DNA of 64,000 nt, from assembly GCA_036924085.1 (NCBI GenBank), contig JAVGWX010000002.1, forward strand, positions 88,555,704 through 88,619,703. The letters run 5' to 3'. The notes beneath the pieces are model-generated. The model worked only from the letters and a program-made list of their open reading frames with translations, had not been told where the DNA came from and did not search any database. This DNA comes from Ariolimax columbianus. Taxonomy: Eukaryota; Mollusca; Gastropoda; Stylommatophora; Arionidae. Position numbers and translations under genes: made by a program. The stretch's first letter is position 1, and each line of letters starts with the position of its first letter. Below, piece by piece: positions 1 to 10,418 of this stretch.

Positions 1-463
1 ATATTTTACATCATCATCATACCAGAAGGATATAATACTTCAATATATAATTACAGGGCCGAATATCCATTGGCTAAATTCGACAACTTGTCCTGGTCAA
101 TGTGGCTTATTAGTCCTCTGTCCAGGGGTCCGGTCTGGTCCGACAGAGCTACCGAGCTCGAAAAGTTGTGGGGGACCGGCGAAGTCTTGAAACGCAGTCT
201 CTTTCGAGAACCTCGCCGAACTAGAAACACAGCATCAGTTGATCGATGAAGAAGAATAATAACTATTTAATATAAAGACATTTAAAGTGAAAATTATAAT
301 TTATTTTTATATGAATCCATTTACTCCTGACATATTTATCACTAATTGTACTTAATCTGTAACATAGATTATGATACAGTATACTAATTAGAAACAATAC
401 GCAAATGTAATTTATACAATCATTTGAACGTACGCTGACAAAAGAATTTTATTAACACAAATA
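1..463. other. Non-genic stretch, possible LINE 3' tail
   Basis: I see no gene here. Around 225-262 the plus strand ends a GC-richer block with gatgaagaagaataataac and then becomes AT-rich. This resembles the short-repeat 3' tail of a non-LTR retrotransposon, but no protein domain is readable upstream. The remainder is AT-rich filler up to the fold-back transposon that starts at 464. Confidence 0.3.
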
Positions 464-1131
464 CGAGGCGTGTTAAAATGAGACCGGACCGAGCTGCAAC
501 TAGTAAACATACGTACTATGCGTATGAAGACGTGACTTCTGGTGTAAACAGCACATACCAACTGTTGACATCATGGCGGGTATGATATAGAATCCTCGCA
601 GAGTTGATCAGCGAGCGGTGATTTGGTTTCGAAGAGCTTAAGAATGTCGACCAGTTGATATTCATCGCAAAATGCAGGCAGAGTATGGTAACAAAAGTGT
701 GTCGTAGATAATAGTGAAGAACTGGACAACGAGGGACATGAGAAGGACTTGAGTTAACGAAGGATCGTCCGAGATCAGGTCAGCCGCATATCGTTGCGTC
801 AGAAGCTGCCATCGCCACAATTGATGCAGGAATTCGGGTGGACCGTCGCCAGAGCTTACGTTCAACACGATGTTGTCACTATACACTGCCTGCATTCTGC
901 AATGAACGTCAACTGGTGGACATCCTTCAGCTGTTACAGACTGAATCACCGCTCGCTGATCAACTCTGGATGCATTCCGTATTACACCCGTCGAATTTTC
1001 AACGGTCTGCTTGCGGAAACTATGAGCCGGAGAATAAGGAAATCTTGCAAAATTGACGGTTGATATGTCATACGCATTGTACGTATGATCAATTGATGCA
1101 GATAGGTCCGGTTTCATTTGAACATGCCTCG
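464..1131. mobile_element. Fold-back mariner-like element, non-autonomous
   Basis: The ends form a terminal inverted repeat. The left end starts cgaggcgtgttaaaatgaga and the right end, reverse-complemented, starts cgaggcatgttcaaatgaaa; about 27 bp match with few mismatches. TA precedes the left end, as expected for the Tc1/mariner superfamily. From about 570 to 870 the plus strand carries remnants of a mariner-type N-terminal DNA-binding region: first helix-turn-helix around VDQRAV, second around IRVDRRQSLRS. From about 880 to 1131 the first part of the same region returns on the minus strand (RVDQRAVIQSVTAEGCPP). The catalytic DDD domain is absent. It therefore cannot make transposase and would have needed one supplied in trans. 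A closely related copy lies at 60043-60775. Confidence 0.8.
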
Positions 1132-1585
1132 AAATAATGTACTTGTTTGAAGAAAAAAAAATTGATTACGGCCAAAGCGGATTGTGGGGCCTAGACTGTA
1201 GCTTATTTAGCTGAGAACTATATCCGGCCCTGGAAACTATCGTCGCAGGCGATATAAATGTTGATAATCATATTGATTATTCTAAAGGTGATCCTGAAAG
1301 TAATTGGACAGGCAGCGAATACAATATCGACTATTGTTGACTGAGCAAAGAAAAATAAAGGGTACTTGCATCTTAATTCACCCTTAACAAAAGAAGTAAA
1401 TATTTTTAACCCCGAATTTGACAGTGATGTCATAGAATACTTTACTTTCTAACTGTTGGAGGTGTCAAGCATTGTCAGATAAAAGACGATAATTTGTTGA
1501 ATCTGTCAACGCTGGTAAATGGTAATGAGATCCATTTTCTACAGTAGCATGGCATTATCCATGCTGTCAGATAATGCAATAACAA
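1132..1585. other. Non-genic stretch
   Basis: No recognisable domain, RNA or repeat. The sequence is AT-rich and every frame is broken by stops. It separates the fold-back element from the telomere-like array. Confidence 0.5.
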
Positions 1586-1589
1586 TCGT

Positions 1590-1905
1590 GTTATCTAACT
1601 ATGTTATCTAACACTAACCACAACCCTAACTCTTAACATAACAATAACCCTCATCCTAACCCTAAGCCTATCCCTAACCCTACCCCTACCCTATCTCTAA
1701 ACCAAACCATTCCCTAACCCTAAACCTAACCGTAACACTAACCCTGACATTAATCTCAACCCTAGTCCCCTCTCTAAACCTAACCATAAGCCTATCCCTA
1801 ACTCTAAACCTAAACCTTACCCTAACTCTAAACCTAACCCTAACCCTTCCTTAACCCTAAACCCAGACCTGAACCTAATCTTAAACCTAACCCTAACCCT
1901 TGACA
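1590..1905. repeat. Degenerate interstitial telomere-like array (CCCTAA)n
   Basis: This is a run of imperfect six-base units around CCCTAA (aaccctaaccctaacc and variants such as ctctaaac, cctatcc). It equals the TTAGGG telomere repeat on the other strand. Unit decay and flanking unrelated DNA on both sides show it is internal here. Confidence 0.85.
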
Positions 1906-2340
1906 AAACTGAATATAATCATATTTTCTGCACTTCTATCATTATCTATTTCTTTACCATTTATTGAAAATAAAACATATTGACCTTAACCCGAAATACA
2001 ATGCGCCTCTTTACGTACGATGTGAACCCAGGGGTGAATTAATACACAAGTACTATCTCAATTTGCAGATGAACCTACAGATACAGTTGGGGATTCATGT
2101 GAAATGTAAGAAACTGGAGATTGGTTTGGCGTTGAAAGTGATATTAAATAGGAAAGGTCAAATGTCGGAACTGATTGGAAAGACAAATGATCCGAGATGC
2201 TTCAGAATTGTATCTCAAAATTGCGTTCGATTTTGGAAAGAGAGGGTCCCGTAAGACTGTGAGAATTAGAAGAGACCTTTGACAAATGTGTCGGGCCTAC
2301 AAAGTTAAGTTGTCACAGAAAGAAACAAATGTAAAAATAT
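1906..2340. other. Non-genic stretch
   Basis: A 96-codon open frame on the plus strand (1964-2254) has no recognisable motif and no flanking gene signals. I see nothing else. Confidence 0.4.
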
Positions 2341-2342
2341 AT

Positions 2343-2660
2343 TTTTGAGGAGAGGTTAATGTCTGGTCAGGAAAATATACAGATCAGACATGTTAGTCAG
2401 GGTTAGACAAAATATGTTGACCAGTATATTTAATTCGATTTCCTCGCAGTTCTCCCTGTAAACGGGCTGTTTCCTAGATAGCCTGGCAAACGAGGTAGGA
2501 GATCGACGTGGTCATCGTAGTATTGAGCGACAAGCAGATGAAGCCAAGCATAGTTAGAACCGCTGGGAGGTTCTCGGGCCACCTTCATCAGCGCCTTTTC
2601 AGGCGGACAAAATGAGTAAACTTACTCATTGCGGACATTAACAATAACAACAAAAACATT
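2343..2660 (+). mobile_element. Dispersed family E element, copy 1
   Basis: This is the shortest readable copy of a family found at least seven times in the window. It has a 5' part with about two short units of the type gatcagacatgttagtcagg, a middle conserved block (aaacgggctgtttcctag, gatgaagccaagcatag), and a 3' block around cattgcggacattaacaa that passes into (CAA)-rich sequence. There is no coding capacity and no tRNA-like promoter. A small non-autonomous element with a tandem-repeat core is the best description. The layout resembles Helitron-related elements of bivalves, but I cannot see diagnostic ends. Confidence 0.65.
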
Positions 2661-2669
2661 TGTAAGAAC

Positions 2670-2845
2670 AAACTGTTCTGCTGGGGAATTCATTGCCTAA
2701 TCAAATCACCTGATACCATAGATATGCTACAATACGCGAGGAGCTGTCGATGAAAATTATGAAAGTTTAATGTTCTGCGGGGTATGATTGGCTGACCGAA
2801 TCACGTGATATTATTATTAGGCTACAATATGTGTTGCGCTGTCGG
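2670..2845. repeat. Imperfect direct duplication of about 80-100 bp
   Basis: The stretch gttctgctggggaattcatt to about 2750 is repeated in diverged form from about 2771 (gttctgcggggtatgattgg). Both copies continue through an aatca-c-tgata block, atgctacaata or ggctacaata, and end in gctgtcg. No function is apparent. Confidence 0.5.
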
Positions 2846-3044
2846 GAATATAATGAATATCTTAAATGTGTCTTATCTGTTTTTTTGCGCGCCAAATTCG
2901 GCGCATACGGCAGAAACAAATGATCTCCAATTGGAACGGTGTGGTGCCACTGTTTTCAGATCTTGTATGGTGCTGAGCATGACCATATGTAGTTTAGATC
3001 TAGTAGTATATCTAGAGTAGGTCATGTGCTGAGGCCCACAATTG

Positions 3045-4070
3045 AGCCCCTCGGATGATTGTACTTCTGAGTGTTTCCTTGGTTCTCCCTCTTTTCCGAA
3101 CTCCCCTTAGTGTCCTTTCGAGTGCTTGCAATGGAAGACGGTTGTTGTTCATTCTAAGGACATGTCCGATGAATGTCCATCGTTGTTTTCCGGATGATGG
3201 TCGACACGTATAGATGGTTTGTCTCTATTCTTATCGAGTCATTAGTTATGAACTGCTCCCAGCGTATATTCAATAATTTTCATAAACATTGATTTTCAAA
3301 GATATTTAGTTTGTTTTCCAGCGCTTTTGTTGTCTTTCAACTTTCATATCCATATGTCAGGACTGACATTACGATTGAGTTGAATAGTCTGAGCTTGGTA
3401 TGTTTGCTTGGTGTAGCTCATTTCCAGTAGTTGGAAAGCTGATTAAAGGCGCACGAGGCCAAAGCAATTTCATTGGAAATTTCTTTCGTGGCATCTCTTT
3501 TTTGTGTCATTTTGCTTCCCAGGAATGTGTAGTGTTGGGCATTTTGTAAAGATGTCCCCTGTAGCTTGATATCAACCGTTGTGGTTGTGGAAGCCATACT
3601 TTTCGCCTTTGGGGCGTTTACTTGAAGTCCTATCTGTTCTGACCATTGGTATAGTCTATCTATATTTTCTTGTGTTTTTTCGTTAGTGGTACTAAGTAGC
3701 GCTATGTCGTCTGAAAAATCAAGATCTTCTAAGGTCTTGTTATCGGTCCATTCTATGCTTATCATGGGCATAGTGTTTCATAATCCAATCTATAGCTATA
3801 CCAAATAGTAAAGGTGGTAAAATACATCACTGTTTTACTCCTGTTTTGATGTTAAATCATTCAGTGTTGCCTTCGAACACAGCATCGTAAATTATCATAT
3901 AAGGCTTTGAAAATATTTATGTATTTTGAGGGTAAGGCATAGTTCTTTAGAATGTTCCATAATGTTGGACGGTGTAGACTGTTAAAGGAAGTGTCCAAAT
4001 ATTGTCCATTTATATATTTGATAGCCCGAGTGTCTCCTGAGCTCTTTGTGTATGACAAGGACAAGAATAG
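3045..4070 (-). pseudogene. LINE reverse transcriptase remnant
   Basis: Read on the minus strand, this is the RT and C-terminal part of a non-LTR retrotransposon. An N-terminal piece near 3880-3990 reads FNSLHRPTLWNILKNYALPS, a typical RT palm entry (usually DFxKAFDSxxR). Further on come FSDDIALLS, a decayed form of the YADD catalytic box, and FLGSKMTQKRDATKEI. The C-terminal tail at about 3060-3200 contains RWTFIGHVLRMNNNRLPLQ and an RKRGRTKE stretch typical of these elements. Frameshifts and stops separate the pieces and no endonuclease part remains. It is dead. The first Tyr-to-Phe and Ala-to-Ser changes in the YADD box are direct evidence of decay. Confidence 0.85.
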
Positions 4071-4089
4071 CACCACTGCCTCACAGAGA

Positions 4090-4670
4090 GGCATAAGATG
4101 CGACTAACTGTGTGAATATGGCATTATACCAGCCATGGTAAGGTAATTTGTTTAGAAAAACACAGATGGCGCCTAACAGACTGCGGGTCTACTTTTTGTC
4201 TGGTCGTAGAGTCTATTAAGATGGACTCTCACATTGGTTAACCACCCTCCGTAAGCGCTTGTGCCGACGCAGCGGAGTATTAAGCTGCTCGAGCCTAGGC
4301 CGCTGAGCAGGAAACCCTTCTCCCGACAACATCCAGCTCATACCAGAGCTGGGACCTGCACATGGGTACCTGCCTTGTAGAAGTACAGGTCGAATAAGAA
4401 CTAAGTATTTGTGATGCCAGTGAAGAAAGTTCGATGTCAGATCTCTACTTTGCGAATTTGATCCCAAATTAAGATCTTCAATGTTCTTTACTCCATCACT
4501 GGTTGGTCAGTGTAGTGTCTATCAACATCAGCGTGACGTTGGTACAGCACCATTAAAAAAGGGGACATGGATAGTTACTTACGTCTTAATTCACCCCAAA
4601 CAGAGTTATTTGGGTTCTCATCGTAGATATTTGATAGCTGGTGCCTGTAACGGAACTTTCCATTTACATG
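4090..4670. other. Unassigned stretch with short dispersed motif
   Basis: No domain is recognised. Around 4165-4195 lies a short motif, agatggcgcctaacagactg, followed by cgggtctact. It recurs near 20858 and 57988 in unrelated surroundings, which suggests the edge of another dispersed repeat. Confidence 0.4.
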
Positions 4671-4674
4671 AGGA

Positions 4675-5775
4675 CAAGTCGAACCCCAAAACTAACTCCA
4701 ACCAAAATCCTAACCCCAATTATAATCATAACCCCAAGAGTAATTCTAACCCAATCCTAATCCTAGCCCCAGCCCTAATCATAATCCGAACTCTAACCAC
4801 AAACATAATCATAACCCTAATTCTAACCCCACCCCTAATCACAACCCCACCCTAAGCCTAACCTCAACCCTAATCCCAACCCTAATCCCAACCCTAATCC
4901 AAAATCCAACCCTAATTCTAACATCAACCCTTATCTTAACCACAACCCTAATCCTATCCCAACTCAAAACCTAACCACAACGCTAATCCTAACCATAATC
5001 CTAACCCCAACCTTAATCCTAACCCTAAGCACAACCCTAATCCTAACCCCAACCCTAGTCATAACCGTAACCCCAATCTCAACCCTAATCATAATCCTAA
5101 CCCAAATGATATTTCTCATTCTGATCCAAACCCTAACACAAACCCTTATACAAACGCTAATACTAATCCTAGCCCAAATCCTAACCTTTATCCTACCCTA
5201 ACACAAACCCTAATTCTTATCCAAATAATAACCATAATCCTAATACTAATCCTAACTCTAATGATAGTCCTAATCCTGATCTCAATCCTTATCGTAACCC
5301 TAATCCAAACCCTAACACAACCCTAATCCAAATCCCAACCAAACCCTAATCCAAACCCAAACCCTAAATCTAATCCAAACCGTAACCATTATCCTAATCC
5401 AAACCCTAACCCAAATCCAAACCCTATCCCACATCATGATCCTAATCCCAATCCTAACCATAATCCTAATCCCAACCCTAACCATAATCCTAACCCTAAT
5501 CCAAACCCTGACCATAATACTAGCCCTAATCCTAATCCAAACATTAATCATAATCCAAACCCTAACCATAATCCCAACCCTAATCCTAATCGAAACCCTA
5601 ATCCTATTCCAAACTCTAAACCTAATCCTAACCATAATCCAAACCCTAATCACAATCCAAACTCTAACCCAAACCTTAATCATAATCCAAACCCTAATCC
5701 TAATCTAAACCCTAGCCATAATCCTAACCCTAATTCTAACCCAAACCCTAACCCAAATCATAAACCTAACACATG
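4675..5775. repeat. Long degenerate telomere-like array (AACCCTAATCCTAACC)
   Basis: About 1.1 kb is built of six-base units drifting around CCCTAA, AACCATAATCC and AATCCAAACC. Frames remain open over long parts on both strands because unit length is a multiple of three. The open frames have dipeptide-like composition ([15 protein letters not shown]) and are not genes. This array is more diverged than the 1590-1905 one. Confidence 0.85.
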
Positions 5776-6044
5776 AAATCCATTGCTAATACAGCAGGAA
5801 TAAGGTCCAGAAGAGATTCGCTTCTAATTCTGACAGAATGTTTGACACACCCAACCCCCGTCCCCATTGGTTAAAAATGGGACAGTTCTAGGACGTCACT
5901 AACTCAAATCCGATACTAAAAATATAAACCTCTTTTGTTTCATTGTTCGTGCGGAATTAATGCGCAAGTAGCCCATGGACAAATCTGTAAAATAGATCGT
6001 CCGGGCTATAGCCATCTATAGTCTAACCTTTAGATATCCGTGTC
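5776..6044. other. Non-genic stretch
   Basis: I see no domain, RNA or repeat between the telomere-like array and the short RT remnant. Confidence 0.45.
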
Positions 6045-6200
6045 CGGTCTGCCTGCCCTCGTCCATTCATAAACGCTTCACCAGAGTGATCGCCAACAGA
6101 GTAGACTGGCTACTGAATGATAACCAACAACGAGAGCAGGCAGGTTTCAGGAATGACTTCTCAGCCACTGACAACCTTGGAATACTTGGATTTCTGGTAT
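6045..6200 (+). pseudogene. Short LINE reverse transcriptase remnant
   Basis: The plus strand frame beginning tccattcataaacgcttc reads IHKRFTRVIANRVDWLLNDN and then QQREQAGFRNDFSATDNLG. This is RT domain 1-2 of a non-LTR element (family pattern: K-x-F-x-R-hhh-NR ... QAGFR). Only about 45 codons survive. It is one of only two LINE pieces in the window on the plus strand. Confidence 0.8.
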
Positions 6201-6349
6201 TCAAACAGGCAGGTTAAAGTCTGTTGCCAGGTAGCCGAATGCTTCGCATTTATGTAGTTGGTATTTGTACAACTTCCTGCGACTTACTAGGCCAGAGGGA
6301 AGATACACATAATTTGGGTAGATTTTTAACAAGAATTTTTGTCCGGGTA

Positions 6350-6775
6350 GCATCCGTTTAGCCTACTCCATGCTCAACACCGAACACGGGAGTCCGATCT
6401 CATTACCCAGAGATCAGGGTTCCGATCTCACTACCAAGAGATCAGGGGTCCGATTTCACGACCCGGAGATCAGGGGTCAGATCTCACTACCCAGAGATCA
6501 GCGGCCGATCTCCCTACCCAGAGATCACGGGTCTGATGTCACTACCCAGAGATCACGGGTCCGATCTCACTACCCAGAGATCACGGGTCCGATCTCACTA
6601 CCTAGAGATCAGGGGTCCGATCTCACTACCCAGAGATCAGGGGTCCGATCTCAACAACCAGAGATCAGCGGAATTTTGACCAGAAAGTCCCCGTGAAAAA
6701 AAGTCAGTCTCCACCATGATTCGAACTCGCAACCTTCAGCACTCGAGCACTGAGAACCACTTTCAACTTATACAC
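6350..6775 (-). mobile_element. tRNA-derived SINE (family D) with expanded internal repeat
   Basis: Read on the minus strand, the right end is tRNA-like: an A-box region aagtggttctcagtgctcga and a B box gcgagttcgaatcatggtgg. The body (gagactgactttttttcacg) follows. It matches the SINE copies at 20505-20745 and 35960-36215, where the same head is followed by ggtggagacaccgac and tttttcacgtgga. The internal segment gatctctgagtagtgagatc, present once in those copies, occurs here about eleven times in tandem (separate entry). RNA polymerase III promoter boxes are recognisable by eye only. Confidence 0.75.
6380..6665. repeat. 28-bp minisatellite inside a SINE, about 11 units
   Basis: The unit is gggtccgatctcactaccca followed by gagatcac, with single-base variants. 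It corresponds to the reverse complement of the single internal segment of family D SINEs. The 108-codon plus-strand open frame across it is a by-product. Confidence 0.85.
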
Positions 6776-7370
6776 TTCCTCCTCTCAATGTCACTGTTTG
6801 TCCACATTGTATATAACCTTCTTCCCCACATTCCTCCTCCCTCCTCAGCCTATGTGCAAGTTAAAAGTACATCGCTGCTCAAATTTCATCTCCACCCCCC
6901 CCCCCCAACTGTCGACATTACAGTACAACACACCCCTTCCCTCACATACACACTCTCACATACACCCCACCCACTGGCACACGTGTCGTCACTCATTGTC
7001 GTAAACACGAAACCCACCCCGTGTCTCGTATCACTTGACATGATCTTGATCTAGCTGCACAAACTGCACGCAATCCTTGGGCGACACGACCACCAACGTG
7101 GGATCAAGTCTCAGACAACGATCTTTGATGTCTTTAATTACCGGATCTGTTCGAAATTGGCGTTCTTTAAAATGCCAACAAAACACGAGGTCTTGTAGGC
7201 GTCTGCATTAGTTTAAATCCATCTTTTTCTCTCATGACTAACCAGTTTCCATTTCTTCTCTCGTTACCTTACAGTTTATCTCTAACATTTGCAAATACCC
7301 ATTTATATTTCTCTCCCGATTAAGCAGGTTCTCAACCTGGTTACCTTCCCATTTTTTCTTTCTCAAATTT
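6776..7370. other. Non-genic stretch, C-rich in part
   Basis: About 6880-7020 is C/A-rich low complexity (cacaccccttccctcacata). The rest has no recognisable content. Confidence 0.5.
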
Positions 7371-7586
7371 GACATCTATTTCTCTAAGTTAACCATATCT
7401 ATTTCTCTCAAATAGCCACATCTATTTCTCTCAAATAACCACATGTATTTCTTTATAATACCAAAATCTATTTCTGTCAAATAAGTATTTCTATTTTTCT
7501 CAAATAATAACATCAATTTCTATCACATAATCACTTCTATTTCTCTCAAGTCAGCAGCTTGACAGTCTCACCTTAGTTTTTCTCTC
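7371..7586. repeat. Left half of a split minisatellite (tttctctcaaataaccacat)
   Basis: Degenerate units of roughly 23-30 bp resemble tttctctcaaataaccacat. The same unit resumes at 13282-13427, immediately after the composite retro-insertion. Its last 20 bases (7567-7586, CTCACCTTAGTTTTTCTCTC) are the left copy of a perfect direct repeat. Removing the insertion and one copy would restore a normal unit (tttttctctcaaataacatc). Confidence 0.8.
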
Positions 7587-7599
7587 TTCTTCTTCTTCT

Positions 7600-8462
7600 T
7601 CTTCGTACGCAGTCAGACAGTAACCATAATTTTTTTCGAAAAAAGCGGCGGTCATCCTGAGGCTGTCGCCACTGCAATAGTGCTTGTCTTGCAGTTCCAC
7701 TGGTGATGGCCACATCTGCTCTCTCTCTGATCCTCGTATGTCGGGCAGTTCTGCAGCAGATGTTCAGCGGTCATTTTACCAGTACCGCACGGGCATTCGT
7801 CGGTACCACCTATCTTCAATTTGTTGAATAGGTGGTACCTCAGTCTATTGTGGCCAGTGCGAAGTCTGAAGACAACGACCTGCTCTCTTCGGCTCAACTG
7901 GTAATAGGCATCGTTTTTGGTGTAACCAGTATGTTCGGTTTCCCATTTGGTCATGATCTGGCTTTGATAAGCCGTTTTGACTCTTCGTACGTCATACTAG
8001 TATCTGTTTGTGGTAGTCTTGCACCTTCTTTTGCCAGTCTGTCTGCCTCCTCGTTGCCTTGGATGTTGCAGTGTGATGGGACGCACTGTACCACTACCCT
8101 TTTTGGTGCGGACTGCTGGCACAGTTTGCAGAGTGCTGCTCTTAAGTCATTAAGCTCAGTGTTTTTCTGGCTTTTTAGCGCTGTGACTACGACGAGAGCA
8201 TCTGTAAGCAGGACTATATGGCTTTCATTTTCATTGTGTGTCATCATTTCTTCCACTGCCGCCCTCAGTGCCTCTGCCTCCGCTCTGAAATTGCTTGTGT
8301 ACTTACCAGTAGCGAATGACAGTGTTATTTTTCTGCCATTTGGTAGGTTCTGGAATGCTCCTGCCCCTCCGTTCTGTGTAGTGTTTGTTACAGAACCGTC
8401 GGTGTATGCATGGGTCCAGTCCATGCTTGGGTAGCTTTTCGATATGAAGCTTAGGGTAGTAT
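7600..8462 (-). pseudogene. LINE ORF2, RNase H domain and zinc-knuckle C-terminus
   Basis: The minus strand reads WTHAYTDGSVTNTTQNGGAG (first catalytic Asp in YTDGS), then AEAEALRAAVEE (Glu), LLTDALVVVTAL (Asp) and VPSHCNIQGNEEADRLAKEG (His and last Asp). All four acidic residues of RNase H are therefore still encoded. After a frameshift near 7955 the C-terminus continues with FRLRTGHNRLRYH and CPCGTGKMTAEHLLQNCP, the Cys/His motif common at the end of I- and Jockey-group LINEs. The piece upstream is lost: the RT thumb ends at about 8475 and RNase H begins almost directly. More than a hundred residues of the usual connection are missing. Confidence 0.9.
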
Positions 8463-9638
8463 CTCTCCTTTCACTCGAGAACTGGTCTCACTCTTCCAGT
8501 GTACAGTTTCTTTAGTAGGCCTTCGTCTGCTCCCCAGCTTGTGCCAGCAAGTTTCCTCATGATTGCCATTCTTTCTCTGGCTCTCATTCGGTTTCTCTCA
8601 ATCTGACTTTTCCATGTCATGCGCTGATCAAATGTGACTCCCAGATAGGTTGGGTTGTCGTTTGGCTGCAGGAATTTGCCATTTAGACTTAATTTTGTAT
8701 TTTGGGGTTTTAGTGAGAGCGAGAATATTGTGCATGTGGTTTTCTCCTCGTTTATTTTGACCAGCCATGAGTTCGCCCACTCTTCCAGCGATGTTAGGGC
8801 CGTCTGCATCCGATTTCTTGCTATGGTGAGATTCTTTTCAGAGGTCCACATAGCCAGATCGTCTGCAAACATTGAGCTATGGACTCTCCTTGGTATATTC
8901 TCTGTAATGTCGTTTATATATACCAGAAAGAGTGTGGGTGACAGTACTCCCCCTTGGGGTACTCCCTGCTCGTGTGTCACCTTTTTGCTCATCTGCCCTT
9001 GTACTTGGACTCTGGCCGTTCTTTGTTTGAGGTAGTGGTTGATCCACTTGTACATTTTCCCACAAACATCACTTCTTCTTAGCTTGACTCTAAGTCCGTC
9101 TTTCCAGACTTTCTCAAATGCCTTTTCCAGATCCACCCAAACAGCTACTGTATGTTTCTGTGCCTGGTAGGCATCTTCTATTTCCTGGGCTATGAGGATG
9201 ACCTGGTCCTCAGTGGATATGTGCTGTCTAAAGCCTGCTTGCTGTGGAATTAGTATGCGTTTTTCTTGCAGATGCCACATCAGTCTGGTGTTTATCATAC
9301 CGGCTGATGGGCCTGTATCCATTTGGATCTGTTTTGTCCTTTCCTGTTTTTGGTACTGGTACCAGTATTGCGTCTTTCCATGCCTGGGGTACAATTCCCC
9401 TTTTCCAGCTTTGGTTCAGGACCGATAGCAGTTTCCTCTTCGCTGTTTGGCCCAGCCCCATCAGCATTTCGTTTGTTATCCCGTCTTTTCCGGGAGATTT
9501 CCTTTTCTTTAATGTTCTCATAGCCTCTTCCATTTCGCTCATTGTTAATTTGGCCATCATGTGCTCTTCAGGTGCCGTATTCATGTTGTCGTGCCCCTTT
9601 AGCTCTTCGCTAATGTCTGTATGCTTATCTGCAGGGAC
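8463..9638 (-). pseudogene. LINE ORF2, reverse transcriptase domain
   Basis: The minus strand encodes a recognisable non-LTR RT. It begins with MRTLKKRKSPGKDGITNEML and PNGYRPIS, then QQAGFRQHISTEDQV, VAVWVDLEKAFEKVWKDGL (palm Asp), GVPQGGVLSPTLFLVYIND and MFADDLAMW (catalytic FADD), ending with YLGVTFDQRMTW and LYTGRVRPVLE. A deletion with frameshift lies near 9300: PNGYRPIS joins MINTRLMWHLQ in another frame and the usual LTSC segment is absent. A stop codon follows RPVLE. The catalytic aspartates survive but the reading frame does not. Confidence 0.92.
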
Positions 9639-10418
9639 CTAGATGTGGTTTGCTCTGGCATAGTGATCGACAAAAGCGTTTGCGGCTTTCTTACCTGTGA
9701 GCAAGTTTTCGCCCTGCTTGATGGTAATTTGTTTATTTGACGGGGTTTCGTCGTTCATGGCTCTGACTAGCTTCCATAGCTTGTTCCCGTCTCTGTCCAG
9801 GTTTAGGCTTTCCGTTTTATTTTTCCTGCTTTCTCTTGCTGTTTGCTTGAGAGTGTGTTTGTATTTCGCCGTGGCGGCTTTGAGGGCGATGTTTGCCTCC
9901 ATGGATTGGTCTCGCTCTGCCATGTTCCTAGCATTTGTCACTGCATCTTCCGCTTTCTGCAACTCATCATTCCAGTAGGGCTTATAGTTTTTCCTAGCTC
10001 CTCTTGGGATGGTTTCAGTGGCGGCTTGCATTATTGCCTTGCTTAGGCTTTCCACCATGGGCTTCATTTTGTTGTTTCGTGTGTTGATGGTTTCACACAG
10101 CCCATCTGTCAGGCTTGCAAATCTGTCCCGGTCGGCTCGTTTGTAATTCCAACGTGGGAGCAGTTTTGTTTCCTGTGGGCCTACTTCCATGTCAATGGTT
10201 AGCCTGATCGGCCTGTGGTCGCTACCTGCCAGTTGGTTTAGCACCTGGCGGTCTATTTTATGGTGTATGTGCTGTATGGAGAAGGCCAAATCTGGAGTCG
10301 AGGTGGTATGCCATGTTCTTGAATAGAAGCTAGGGCTATCCTCCGGCCTATTGATTAGGGAGAGATTTGTGTCTATCTCCCAATCTTCCACTTCGTCACT
10401 TCTGCTGTCTGTGTCAGA
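9639..10418 (-). pseudogene. LINE ORF2, endonuclease end and linker
   Basis: The minus strand continues in the same frame as the endonuclease piece. An in-frame TAA at 10419-10421 and TAG at 9639-9641 are its two breaks. WHTTSTPDLAFS and LAGSDHRPIRLTID are the last conserved boxes of the apurinic-type endonuclease (SDH motif). The following region, rich in Lys, Glu and Asn and ending with WKLVRAMNDETPSN, is the usual linker before the RT domain. Confidence 0.85.

Noticed and set aside
4675..5775. True chromosome end
   Set aside because: Units are heavily degenerate and non-telomeric sequence continues on both sides.
7832..8434. 200-codon plus-strand frame
   Set aside because: It is the antisense shadow of the LINE RNase H domain, whose catalytic residues are clear on the minus strand.
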